Assembly (NCBI RefSeq): GCF_042676025.1
Contig: NZ_JBHTJP010000035.1
Coordinates: 868,001 to 932,000 of the forward strand
Direction of reading: 5' to 3'
DNA length: 64,000 bases
From: Salinimicrobium gaetbulicola
GTDB lineage: Bacteria; Bacteroidota; Bacteroidia; Flavobacteriales; Flavobacteriaceae
Part shown: in pieces, positions 8,781 through 16,311 of the stretch
Layout of the letters: the number at the start of each line of letters is the position of its first letter
How positions within the stretch are numbered: the first letter of the stretch is position 1
Position numbers and translations under genes: made by a program
Notes under the pieces: model-generated
Databases searched by the model: none
Seen by the model: only the letters and a program-made list of their open reading frames with translations
What the model was told of the DNA's origin: nothing

Positions 8781-9038
8781 ATGGAAAAAAGAAACTTAAG
8801 AAAAGAACGTATAGGTGTTGTTACCAGTAATAAGATGATGAAATCTATTGTGGTTTCTGAAACTAAAAAAGTAAAACACCCCATGTATGGAAAGTTCGTT
8901 TTGAAAACGAAGAAATACGTGGCACACGACGAAACAAACGACTGTAACATTGGAGATACTGTAAGGATCATGGAAACTCGTCCTTTGAGTAAATCTAAAT
9001 GTTGGAGATTAGTAGAAATAATTGAAAGAGCGAAGTAA
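8781..9038 (+). CDS. rpsQ: 30S ribosomal protein S17
   Basis: S17 is an OB-fold primary binding protein of the 30S body. The 85 residues contain the RKERIGVVTSNKMMKSIVV start, the HPMYGKFV segment, the HDETNDCNIGDTVRIMETRP signature near residues 50-69 and a closing KCWRLVEIIE. It is separated from rplN by two bases. Confidence 0.97.
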   Translation: MEKRNLRKERIGVVTSNKMMKSIVVSETKKVKHPMYGKFVLKTKKYVAHDETNDCNIGDTVRIMETRPLSKSKCWRLVEIIERAK

Positions 9039-9040
9039 TT

Positions 9041-9409
9041 ATGGTACAACAAGAGTCTAGATTAAGAGTTGCTGACAATACCGGAGCTAAAGAAGTTTTA
9101 GTGATTCGTGTATTGGGTGGTACAAAGAAGAGATACGCTTCTGTTGGAGACAAAATAGTTGTCAGTGTAAAAGAAGCTACACCTAATGGAAACGTGAAAA
9201 AAGGTGCAGTTTCAACAGCAGTTGTTGTTCGTACCAAAAAAGAAGTGCGTAGACCAGACGGATCTTATATCCGTTTTGACGACAACGCGTGTGTTCTTCT
9301 TAACCCAACCGGGGAAATGAGAGGAACTCGTGTTTTTGGTCCTGTAGCACGTGAACTTCGTGATAAGCAATTCATGAAGATTGTATCATTAGCACCAGAA
9401 GTGCTTTAA
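9041..9409 (+). CDS. rplN: 50S ribosomal protein L14
   Basis: L14 forms an intersubunit bridge and is the docking site of the silencing factor RsfS. The 122 residues are the standard length. They show MVQQESRLRVADNTGAKEVL at the start and the GEMRGTRVFGPVARELR signature near the end. This gene begins the spc-type group, which here continues straight on from the S10-type group. Confidence 0.98.
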   Translation: MVQQESRLRVADNTGAKEVLVIRVLGGTKKRYASVGDKIVVSVKEATPNGNVKKGAVSTAVVVRTKKEVRRPDGSYIRFDDNACVLLNPTGEMRGTRVFGPVARELRDKQFMKIVSLAPEVL

Positions 9410-9422
9410 TACAGATAATAAA

Positions 9423-9734
9423 ATGAAAAAGCTTAAAATAAAAACAGGAGATACTGTAAGAGTTACTGCCGGTGATCATAAAGGTCAAGAAGGAAAAGTA
9501 ATGCAGGTGATCCTGGAGAAGAATAAAGCAATTGTGGAAGGTGTGAACATGGTTTCCAAACATGAGAAGCCAAGTGCTGCCAATCCACAAGGAGGAATCA
9601 AAAAGAAGGAAGCTCCTATTCATATTTCCAACTTGTCTCTTATTGACAAAAATGGTGAAACCACCAGAGTTGGTTATAGAGAAGAGGATGGGAAGAAAGT
9701 AAGGTTTTCCAAAAAATCTAATGAAGTAATTTAG
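9423..9734 (+). CDS. rplX: 50S ribosomal protein L24
   Basis: L24 is an assembly-initiator protein with a KOW fold. The 103 residues contain the KOW motif (GDTVRVTAGDHKGQEGKVMQ, about 8-27) and the VEGVNMVSKHEKP segment. It is two bases from rplE. Confidence 0.97.
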   Translation: MKKLKIKTGDTVRVTAGDHKGQEGKVMQVILEKNKAIVEGVNMVSKHEKPSAANPQGGIKKKEAPIHISNLSLIDKNGETTRVGYREEDGKKVRFSKKSNEVI

Positions 9735-9736
9735 TT

Positions 9737-10288
9737 ATGGCGTACGTACCAAGACTTAAACAAGAGTATAAAGAGAGAATTATCTCTGCTCTTACAGAAG
9801 AATTCAGCTACTCTAACGTAATGGAAGTTCCAAAACTTCAGAAAATAGTTTTGAGCCGTGGAGTTGGAGCCGCTGTAGCAGATAAGAAACTTATTGACCA
9901 TGCTGTAGATGAATTAACAGCTATCACCGGTCAAAAAGCCGTTGCGACCATTTCTAAAAAAGACGTTGCTTCTTTCAAACTTCGTAAAGGGATGCCAATT
10001 GGGGCGAAAGTTACTCTACGAGGAGAAAGAATGTATGAATTTTTGGATCGTTTGATCACTTCAGCACTTCCACGAGTTCGTGATTTTGGAGGGATTAAAG
10101 CAACCGGTTTTGACGGAAGAGGAAACTACAACCTTGGTGTTACCGAGCAGATCATTTTCCCTGAGATCGATATTGATAAGGTGAACAGAATTAATGGTAT
10201 GGACATTACTTTTGTTACTTCTGCCAATACCGACAAAGAAGCAAAATCGTTGTTAACTGAACTAGGATTACCTTTTAAAAAGAATTAA
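9737..10288 (+). CDS. rplE: 50S ribosomal protein L5
   Basis: L5 is a 5S rRNA-binding protein of the central protuberance that contacts P-site tRNA. At 183 residues it is slightly longer than the E. coli protein (179). The KKDVASFKLRKGMPIGAKVTLRG-type core is present (about 74-96), followed by the conserved LPRVRDFGG segment and the GNYNLGVTEQIIFPEI signature. It is two bases upstream of rpsN. Confidence 0.98.
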   Translation: MAYVPRLKQEYKERIISALTEEFSYSNVMEVPKLQKIVLSRGVGAAVADKKLIDHAVDELTAITGQKAVATISKKDVASFKLRKGMPIGAKVTLRGERMYEFLDRLITSALPRVRDFGGIKATGFDGRGNYNLGVTEQIIFPEIDIDKVNRINGMDITFVTSANTDKEAKSLLTELGLPFKKN

Positions 10289-10290
10289 TT

Positions 10291-10560
10291 ATGGCTAAAG
10301 AATCAATGAAAGCCCGTGAGGTGAAGAGACAAAAATTGGTAGATAAGTATGCTGAAAAGCGCAAGGCCTTGAAAGAAGCCGGTGACTACGAAGCACTACA
10401 AAAATTACCAAAGAATGCCTCTCCAGTTCGTTTGCACAACCGTTGTAAATTAACCGGAAGACCTAGAGGGTATATGAGACAATTCGGAATTTCTCGTGTA
10501 ACATTCAGAGAAATGGCGAACAACGGATTAATTCCTGGGGTTAAGAAAGCTAGTTGGTAG
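10291..10560 (+). CDS. rpsN: 30S ribosomal protein S14, zinc-free type
   Basis: S14 is a late-binding protein of the 30S head. The 89-residue form lacks the paired CxxC zinc ribbon of short S14 proteins; only one Cys is seen, in HNRCKLTGRPRGY (about 51-63). It is therefore the zinc-independent long type. The signature RQFGISRVTFREMAN follows. A 59-base structured gap separates it from rpsH. Confidence 0.97.
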   Translation: MAKESMKAREVKRQKLVDKYAEKRKALKEAGDYEALQKLPKNASPVRLHNRCKLTGRPRGYMRQFGISRVTFREMANNGLIPGVKKASW

Positions 10561-10571
10561 AATTATAAATT

Positions 10572-10605
10572 GGATGAAGGTTCGGGTGTTCCGAAAACCA
10601 CTTCC
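10572..10605 (+). promoter_or_regulatory. Hairpin in the rpsN-rpsH spacer, possible S8-type regulatory site
   Basis: GGTTCGG (10579-10585) can pair with CCG plus AAAACC (10591-10599) around a five-base loop. This leaves two extra A bases as a bulge. The outer GGA (10572-10574) may pair with TCC (10603-10605) across an internal loop. It ends about 15 bases before the rpsH start. A short stem with bulged A bases ahead of the S8 gene would suit S8 autoregulation, but similarity to the 16S S8 site was not established. Confidence 0.35.
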
Positions 10606-10619
10606 GCAAATTGAAATAG

Positions 10620-11018
10620 ATGAATACAGATCCTATTGCAGATTATTTAACAAGAATTAGAAACGCGGTAGCGGCTAACCACAGAGTGGTCGAGATTCCG
10701 GCTTCTAATCTTAAAAAGGAAATAACAAAGATTTTATTCGACCAGGGATATATTCTTAGTTACAAGTTTGATGACTCATCCGCTCAGGGAAGCATCAAAA
10801 TCGCTCTTAAGTATGACAAATACACCAAAGAGCCTGTGATCAAGAAAATTCAGCGAATAAGTAAACCTGGTTTACGTAAGTATGCCGGTGCCAACGAGCT
10901 ACCTCGAATCTTAAATGGTTTAGGTATTGCAATTGTTTCTACTTCTCACGGTGTGATGACTGGAAAACAAGCGCAGCAAGAAAAAGTTGGTGGTGAGGTA
11001 TTGTGCTACGTTTACTAA
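10620..11018 (+). CDS. rpsH: 30S ribosomal protein S8
   Basis: S8 is a primary 16S-binding protein and, in E. coli, the translational repressor of the spc operon. The 132 residues begin MNTDPIADYLTRIRNA and end with the RNA-binding STSHGVMTGKQAQQEKVGGE signature (about 108-127). The upstream gap is the longest in the spc-type group and contains a possible regulatory hairpin. Confidence 0.98.
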   Translation: MNTDPIADYLTRIRNAVAANHRVVEIPASNLKKEITKILFDQGYILSYKFDDSSAQGSIKIALKYDKYTKEPVIKKIQRISKPGLRKYAGANELPRILNGLGIAIVSTSHGVMTGKQAQQEKVGGEVLCYVY

Positions 11019-11037
11019 TATTTAAAGACGAAACGAA

Positions 11038-11580
11038 ATGTCAAGAATAGGTAAAAGCCCGATCACAATTCCCGAAGGTGTTACAGTAGACCTGAAAGAC
11101 GGAGTTGTTACGGTAAAAGGAAAATTAGGAGAACTTACTCAAAAGATCGAAGACATCGATGTGAAAATCGAAGACGGAGTGATCACTTTTGAGCGTGCTT
11201 CAGATAAAAAAGATCTTAAGGCAAAACATGGTTTATACCGTGCTTTGATCAGTAACATGATCGAAGGTGTGTCTAACGGCTACACGAAAGAGCTGGAATT
11301 AGTTGGTGTTGGTTACAGAGCTTCTCACCAGGGTCAAAAATTAGACCTTGCAGTTGGGTTCTCTCACAACATTGTATTAGATTTGGCCCCTGAAATTAAA
11401 GTGGAGACAATTTCTGATAAAGGTAAAAACCCTATCGTGAAATTGACTTCTTACGATAAGCAATTGGTAGGCCAGGTAGCTGCGAAAATTCGTTCTTTCA
11501 GAGCACCAGAACCTTACAAAGGAAAAGGTATTAAGTTCAAAGGAGAGCAATTAAGAAGAAAAGCAGGTAAATCAGCTTAA
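11038..11580 (+). CDS. rplF: 50S ribosomal protein L6
   Basis: L6 has two similar alpha/beta domains and binds near the sarcin-ricin loop. Its 180 residues have the normal length. The N-terminal SRIGKSPITIPEGV is clear, as is the C-terminal signature with PEPYKGKGIKFKGEQLRRKA (about 156-175). Nothing is unusual. Confidence 0.98.
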   Translation: MSRIGKSPITIPEGVTVDLKDGVVTVKGKLGELTQKIEDIDVKIEDGVITFERASDKKDLKAKHGLYRALISNMIEGVSNGYTKELELVGVGYRASHQGQKLDLAVGFSHNIVLDLAPEIKVETISDKGKNPIVKLTSYDKQLVGQVAAKIRSFRAPEPYKGKGIKFKGEQLRRKAGKSA

Positions 11581-11591
11581 TAAGTTTAGTT

Positions 11592-11948
11592 ATGGCAGTG
11601 TCAAAACAAGATAGAAGAAATAAGATTAAGAAGAGAATCCGTAAGGATATCGTTGGTACTGGAGCCCGTCCAAGATTATCAGTATTTAGAAGTAATAAAG
11701 AAATTTATGCTCAAATAGTGAATGACGTGGATGGAACCACTATGGTTGCCGCTTCTTCAAGAGATAAAGATGTTGCTTCTCCAGAAGTAAACAAGAAAGA
11801 ACAGGCAGCTTTAGTTGGAAAAGCTATTGCAGAAAAAGCCTTGAAAGCCGGAATAGAAACCATTTCTTTTGATAGAAGCGGTTACTTATATCACGGAAGA
11901 GTAAAATCATTAGCAGAAGGTGCTCGCGAAGGAGGACTTAAATTCTAG
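11592..11948 (+). CDS. rplR: 50S ribosomal protein L18
   Basis: L18 binds 5S rRNA with L5 in the central protuberance. The 118 residues contain a basic N-terminus (RRNKIKKRIRKDI), the RPRLSVFRSNKEIYAQIV strand and the C-terminal FDRSGYLYHGRVKSLAEGAR signature (about 94-113). It lies between rplF and rpsE. Confidence 0.98.
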   Translation: MAVSKQDRRNKIKKRIRKDIVGTGARPRLSVFRSNKEIYAQIVNDVDGTTMVAASSRDKDVASPEVNKKEQAALVGKAIAEKALKAGIETISFDRSGYLYHGRVKSLAEGAREGGLKF

Positions 11949-11953
11949 AAGAT

Positions 11954-12478
11954 ATGTATCAGGATTATAAAAACGTAGAACTTGTAAAGCCGGGTGGACT
12001 TGAATTAAAGGATCGTCTGGTTGGTGTACAACGTGTTACTAAGGTTACAAAAGGTGGTAGAGCTTTTGGTTTTTCTGCTATTGTAGTTGTAGGTGATGAA
12101 AACGGGGTTGTTGGCCACGGGTTAGGAAAATCTAAAGAGGTAGCAGATGCTATTTCAAAAGCAGTAGAAGACGCAAAGAAAAACTTGGTACGTATCCCTT
12201 TGAATAAGGGTACGCTACCTCACGAGCAAAAAGGGAAATATGGAGGTGCAAGAGTTATGTTGTTGCCTGCAGCTCCCGGTACCGGAGTAATTGCCGGTGG
12301 TGCGATTCGTGCGGTACTTGAATCTGTTGGAGTACATGATGTACTTTCAAAGAACCAGGGGTCTTCAAACCCACACAATGTGGTAAAAGCGACTTTTGAT
12401 GCTTTATTGCAATTGAGAAGTGCCGAAACTGTTGCTAAACAGCGTGGTATTTCACTTGAAAAGGTTTTTAAAGGATAA
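11954..12478 (+). CDS. rpsE: 30S ribosomal protein S5
   Basis: S5 lies at the mRNA entrance and influences accuracy. The 174-residue chain has the N-terminal double-stranded-RNA-binding fold (LVGVQRVTKVTKGGRAFGFS, about 22-41) and the conserved GHGLGKSKEVADAI. The C-terminal domain holds GGAIRAVLESVGVHDVLSK. It starts five bases after rplR. Confidence 0.98.
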   Translation: MYQDYKNVELVKPGGLELKDRLVGVQRVTKVTKGGRAFGFSAIVVVGDENGVVGHGLGKSKEVADAISKAVEDAKKNLVRIPLNKGTLPHEQKGKYGGARVMLLPAAPGTGVIAGGAIRAVLESVGVHDVLSKNQGSSNPHNVVKATFDALLQLRSAETVAKQRGISLEKVFKG

Positions 12479-12490
12479 TAACAAGGAAAA

Positions 12491-12673
12491 ATGGGAAAGA
12501 TTAAAGTTACTCAGGTAAAAAGTGCAATCAAACGCACTCAAAACCAAAAACGTACTTTGGAAGCACTTGGCCTTAAGAAAATAGGTCAAACTGTGGAGCA
12601 CGAGAATACGCCAAACATCCTTGGTATGGTAAGTAAAGTAAAACACTTAGTTTCCTCTGAGGAAACCAAATAA
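12491..12673 (+). CDS. rpmD: 50S ribosomal protein L30
   Basis: This small globular 50S protein has 60 residues, the normal bacterial size. The family pattern is clear: KIKVTQVKSAIKRTQNQKRT at 3-22, then LGLKKIGQTVEHENTPNILG. It is placed between rpsE and rplO as in most bacteria. Confidence 0.96.
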   Translation: MGKIKVTQVKSAIKRTQNQKRTLEALGLKKIGQTVEHENTPNILGMVSKVKHLVSSEETK

Positions 12674-12682
12674 TAAATTCAC

Positions 12683-13135
12683 ATGGATTTAAGTAACTTA
12701 AAACCTGCAAAAGGTTCAGTTCAAAGTAACAATAAGCGTGTTGGTCGCGGTGAAGGATCTGGGAAAGGTGGTACAGCCACTCGTGGTCACAAAGGTGCCA
12801 AATCACGTTCTGGTTACTCTAGAAAAATAGGATTTGAAGGTGGTCAAATGCCACTTCAAAGACGTGTGCCTAAATTCGGGTTTACTAACATTAACCGTAA
12901 AGAATATCAGGGAATAAACCTTGATACTCTTCAAAGATTGGTTGATGAAGGTAAGATCAATGATACTGTTGATATGGCAGTATTGGTTGAAAACGGATTG
13001 GCCGGTAAAAACGAATTAGTTAAGATATTAGGTAGAGGAGAATTAAAAGCTAAGTTGAAAATATCTGTTCATAAATTTACTGCCTCAGCGAAGCAAGCTA
13101 TTGAAGCTGCAGGAGGTGAAGCTGTTACTTTATAA
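12683..13135 (+). CDS. rplO: 50S ribosomal protein L15
   Basis: L15 is a late-assembly protein with a long basic N-terminal extension. The 150 residues show the Gly/Arg-rich RVGRGEGSGKGGTATRGHKG segment (about 20-39), GFEGGQMPLQRRVPKFGF and the C-terminal AEAAGG-like end (AIEAAGGEAVTL). It leads directly into secY. Confidence 0.98.
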   Translation: MDLSNLKPAKGSVQSNNKRVGRGEGSGKGGTATRGHKGAKSRSGYSRKIGFEGGQMPLQRRVPKFGFTNINRKEYQGINLDTLQRLVDEGKINDTVDMAVLVENGLAGKNELVKILGRGELKAKLKISVHKFTASAKQAIEAAGGEAVTL

Positions 13136-13145
13136 TAGATAAGCA

Positions 13146-14483
13146 ATGAAATTCATCAATACAATTAAGAATATCTGGAAAATCGAGGAGCTAAAAAACA
13201 GAATTTTAGTGACCCTCGGTTTGTTGTTGGTGTATCGTTTTGGAGCACAAGTTGTGCTTCCTGGGATTGATGCGTCTCAATTAGCTAATTTATCTTCTCA
13301 AACTGATGGTGGCCTTTTAGGTCTTCTAAATGCATTTACAGGAGGAGCATTTTCGAATGCTTCTGTATTTGCACTTGGTATTATGCCGTATATCTCTGCT
13401 TCCATTGTGGTGCAATTGATGGGAATCGCGGTTCCTTATCTTCAGAAACTTCAAAAAGAAGGAGAGAGCGGGAGAAGAAGAATCAATCAAATTACACGTT
13501 GGTTGACGATCGCAATTACCCTTGTTCAAGGGCCTGGTTATATTTATAACCTTTTTGCGACACTTCCATCAAGTGCGTTCTTGATCGACAGTAATGTAAC
13601 TTTCGTTGTATCTTCTGTGATCATCCTGGCTACAGGTACGATCTTTGCGATGTGGTTAGGTGAAAAGATCACTGATAAAGGTATTGGTAATGGTATTTCC
13701 TTATTAATTATGGTAGGTATCATTGCAACCTTGCCTCAGGCGTTCATTCAGGAATTTGTATCCAGAGTATTCGAATCCAATGGAGGTCTTATTATGATCT
13801 TAATTGAATTAGTGATTTGGTTCACTATCATCCTTGGAAGTGTTATGTTGGTGATGGCTGTGAGACAAATACCGGTTCAATATGCCAGAAGAACTGCTTC
13901 TGGTGGTTATGAAAAAAACGTATTTGGTTCAAGACAATACATTCCTCTTAAGTTAAACGCTTCAGGGGTAATGCCGATTATCTTCGCTCAGGCGATCATG
14001 TTTATTCCGGCTGCGGTAGCAGGACTTTCACAGTCTGAAACTGCTCAGGGAGTGACTGCCGCTTTTAGTGATATATTCGGATTTTGGTATAATCTGGTGT
14101 TCGCGTTGTTAATCATTATTTTTACGTACTTTTACACCGCGATTACAGTGCCTACCAATAAAATGGCTGATGATTTGAAGCGAAGTGGAGGTTTCATTCC
14201 TGGGATTCGTCCGGGGACTGAGACAGCTGAATTTTTAGACAGAATTATGTCGCAAATTACCCTTCCGGGTTCTATATTTCTAGCGATTATCGCAGTGTTC
14301 CCTGCGATCATTGTTTCACTGCTTGGAGTGCAGCAAGGATGGGCTTTGTTTTTCGGCGGTACGTCGTTATTGATCATGGTAGGAGTTGCAATTGATACTA
14401 TGCAACAGGTAAATTCTTACTTGTTGAATAGACACTATGATGGTTTAATGAAAACCGGTAAAAACAGAAAAGCAGTAGCATAA
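13146..14483 (+). CDS. secY: Protein translocase subunit SecY
   Basis: SecY is the pore of the general secretion channel in the cytoplasmic membrane and works with SecE, SecG, SecA and SecDF. At 445 residues with about ten hydrophobic segments it has the normal architecture. Recognisable family stretches include LLGLLNAFTGGAFSNASVFA (plug and TM2 area, about 57-76) and LGIMPYISASIVVQLM. The cytoplasmic loops with RRINQITRW and PTNKMADDLKRSGGFIPGIRPG are also present. infA follows one base after its stop; the adk and map genes often found here are absent. Confidence 0.98.
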   Translation: MKFINTIKNIWKIEELKNRILVTLGLLLVYRFGAQVVLPGIDASQLANLSSQTDGGLLGLLNAFTGGAFSNASVFALGIMPYISASIVVQLMGIAVPYLQKLQKEGESGRRRINQITRWLTIAITLVQGPGYIYNLFATLPSSAFLIDSNVTFVVSSVIILATGTIFAMWLGEKITDKGIGNGISLLIMVGIIATLPQAFIQEFVSRVFESNGGLIMILIELVIWFTIILGSVMLVMAVRQIPVQYARRTASGGYEKNVFGSRQYIPLKLNASGVMPIIFAQAIMFIPAAVAGLSQSETAQGVTAAFSDIFGFWYNLVFALLIIIFTYFYTAITVPTNKMADDLKRSGGFIPGIRPGTETAEFLDRIMSQITLPGSIFLAIIAVFPAIIVSLLGVQQGWALFFGGTSLLIMVGVAIDTMQQVNSYLLNRHYDGLMKTGKNRKAVA

Positions 14484-14484
14484 T

Positions 14485-14700
14485 ATGGCAAAACAACCGG
14501 CGATAGAACAAGATGGAACAATCATTGAAGCATTGTCAAATGCTATGTTCCGAGTGGAATTAGAGAATGGTCATGTAGTGACCGCACATATTTCAGGTAA
14601 AATGCGAATGCATTATATTAAGTTATTGCCTGGGGACAAAGTGAAATTAGAAATGAGCCCTTATGATTTATCTAAGGCTCGAATAACTTACAGATACTAA
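14485..14700 (+). CDS. infA: Translation initiation factor IF-1
   Basis: IF-1 blocks the A site during initiation complex formation. The 71-residue OB-fold protein starts MAKQPAIEQDGTIIEALSNA. It contains FRVELENGHVVTAHISGKMR (about 22-41) and the ending KVKLEMSPYDLSKARITYRY. Its start is only one base after the secY stop, so the two are probably coupled. Confidence 0.98.
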   Translation: MAKQPAIEQDGTIIEALSNAMFRVELENGHVVTAHISGKMRMHYIKLLPGDKVKLEMSPYDLSKARITYRY

Positions 14701-14705
14701 TAACT

Positions 14706-14822
14706 ATGAAAGTTAGAGCATCAATTAAAAAAAGAAGTGCCGAGTGCAAGATTGTGCGTAGAAAAGGCAGACTTTACGTAATTAACAAAAAGAATCCAAA
14801 ATTTAAACAAAGACAAGGGTAG
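14706..14822 (+). CDS. rpmJ: 50S ribosomal protein L36, zinc-free type
   Basis: This 38-residue protein runs from ATG at 14706 to TAG at 14820-14822 and reads MKVRASIKKRSAECKIVRRK at its start. It is the smallest protein of the large subunit. In zinc-binding L36 the ligands are Cys11, Cys14, Cys27 and a His near 32-33. Here only Cys14 remains; positions 11, 27 and 33 are Ser, Asn and Phe, so the site cannot bind zinc. It lies between infA and rpsM in the usual order. Confidence 0.97.
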   Translation: MKVRASIKKRSAECKIVRRKGRLYVINKKNPKFKQRQG

Positions 14823-14824
14823 TT

Positions 14825-15199
14825 ATGGCTAGAATTGCAGGTGTTGATATACCAAAACAAAAGCGAGGCGTTATAGCATTGACCTATATCTTCGGAATTG
14901 GAAAGAGCAGAGCTCAGGAAATTCTTAAGGAAGCCAACGTAGAAGAAGGGAAAAAAGTTTCAGACTGGAACGATGACGAGATCGGAAGAATCCGTGAGGC
15001 TGTTGGTGAATATAAGATCGAAGGAGAATTACGTTCAGAAGTTCAATTGAGCATTAAGCGATTAATGGATATTGGAAGTTATAGAGGGATTCGTCACAGA
15101 GCGGGACTACCGTTAAGAGGACAAAGAACCAAGAATAACTCCAGAACTAGAAAAGGAAGAAGAAAAACAGTTGCTAACAAGAAGAAAGCAACTAAATAA
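14825..15199 (+). CDS. rpsM: 30S ribosomal protein S13
   Basis: S13 bridges the 30S head to the 50S subunit and contacts P-site tRNA. The 124 residues begin MARIAGVDIPKQKRGVIAL. The central signature RGIRHRAGLPLRGQRTKNNS (about 91-110) precedes a very basic tail. It is the first gene of the alpha-type group, two bases after rpmJ. Confidence 0.98.
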   Translation: MARIAGVDIPKQKRGVIALTYIFGIGKSRAQEILKEANVEEGKKVSDWNDDEIGRIREAVGEYKIEGELRSEVQLSIKRLMDIGSYRGIRHRAGLPLRGQRTKNNSRTRKGRRKTVANKKKATK

Positions 15200-15207
15200 T
15201 AAGTAGG

Positions 15208-15597
15208 ATGGCAAAAGCAAAAGCAACTCAAAAGAAGCGTAAAGTTAATGTTGAGTCTATTGGAGAAGCGCATGTTACTGCTTCTTTCAACAACATTATT
15301 ATTTCGTTAACGAACAAGAAAGGTGACGTTATTTCTTGGTCTTCTGCCGGTAAAATGGGCTTTAGAGGATCTAAGAAAAACACCCCTTATGCAGCTCAGT
15401 TAGCTGCTGAAGATGCGTCTAAAGTAGCTCATGAAGCTGGTTTACGCAAAGTGAAAGTATATGTGAAAGGACCGGGTAATGGTAGAGAATCTGCTATTAG
15501 ATCCCTTCACAATGCAGGAATTGAAGTAACTGAGATCATCGATGTTACTCCATTACCACACAACGGATGTCGTCCTCCTAAAAGACGTAGAGTTTAA
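15208..15597 (+). CDS. rpsK: 30S ribosomal protein S11
   Basis: S11 is part of the 30S platform near the E site. The 129 residues contain the HVTASFNNIIISLTNKKGDV strand (about 22-41), the GFRGSKKNTPYAAQLAAEDA segment and the C-terminal TPLPHNGCRPPKRRRV signature. An 88-base structured gap separates it from rpsD. Confidence 0.98.
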   Translation: MAKAKATQKKRKVNVESIGEAHVTASFNNIIISLTNKKGDVISWSSAGKMGFRGSKKNTPYAAQLAAEDASKVAHEAGLRKVKVYVKGPGNGRESAIRSLHNAGIEVTEIIDVTPLPHNGCRPPKRRRV

Positions 15598-15616
15598 TTA
15601 ATAAGTATAAATAATA

Positions 15617-15668
15617 GGGAAGGGTTAACGGTTATCGAAGGACAGACCTTAATTCATAACCACCTTCT
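15617..15668 (+). promoter_or_regulatory. Nested RNA hairpin leader upstream of rpsD (candidate S4 autoregulatory element)
   Basis: Three nested stems can form. The outer is GAAGG 15619-15623 with CCTTC 15663-15667. The middle is GGTTAT 15630-15635 with ATAACC 15656-15661. The apical is AAGG 15638-15641 with CCTT 15647-15650 around a five-base ACAGA loop. A second GGTTA at 15623-15627 could compete for the same partner and so switch the structure. The element ends about 18 bases before the rpsD start, where folding could block initiation. An S4 leader class has been described in Bacteroidia; membership here is inference. Confidence 0.6.
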
Positions 15669-15685
15669 GTTAAATCAATTTTTAA

Positions 15686-16291
15686 ATGGCAAGATATACT
15701 GGTCCTAAGACTAAAATAGCCCGTAAATTCGGAGAAGCTATTTTCGGAGATGATAAGTCTTTCGAGAAAAGAAATTATCCTCCAGGGCAACACGGTAACA
15801 ACCGTCGTCGTGGTAAAAAATCTGAATACGCTATCCAGTTAATGGAAAAGCAAAAAGCTAAGTACACTTATGGTATCTTAGAACGTCAATTCAGAAACAT
15901 GTTTGAAAAAGCAACACGTGCACAAGGTATTACCGGTGAGGTGCTTTTACAATTATGTGAGTCTCGTTTAGATAACGTTGTATACAGAATGGGTATTGCC
16001 CCTTCAAGACGTGGTGCAAGACAATTAGTTTCTCACAGACACATTACCGTAAATGGTGAATTAGTGAATATTCCTTCTTACCAGTTAAAGGCAGGAGATG
16101 TAGTTGGTGTAAGAGAGAAGTCAAAATCCTTGACTGCCATCCAGGATTCATTAGCTAATTCTAGCAGTGTGTATGAATGGATCACATTCAACAATGAAAC
16201 AAAACAGGGAACCTATGTTTCTGTACCTGGAAGAGTGCAAATTCCGGAAAATATAAATGAACAATTCATCGTCGAATTATATTCGAAATAA
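15686..16291 (+). CDS. rpsD: 30S ribosomal protein S4
   Basis: S4 nucleates 30S assembly and in E. coli represses the alpha operon. The 201-residue chain lacks an N-terminal cysteine cluster, so it is the zinc-free type. The NYPPGQHGNNRRRGKKSEYA segment is at about 31-50. The S4 RNA-binding domain follows with ESRLDNVVYRMG and SRRGARQLVSHRHITVNGEL (about 112-131). A structured leader lies just upstream. Confidence 0.98.
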   Translation: MARYTGPKTKIARKFGEAIFGDDKSFEKRNYPPGQHGNNRRRGKKSEYAIQLMEKQKAKYTYGILERQFRNMFEKATRAQGITGEVLLQLCESRLDNVVYRMGIAPSRRGARQLVSHRHITVNGELVNIPSYQLKAGDVVGVREKSKSLTAIQDSLANSSSVYEWITFNNETKQGTYVSVPGRVQIPENINEQFIVELYSK

Positions 16292-16311
16292 TAATTCACA
16301 GAAGTCGTAAT

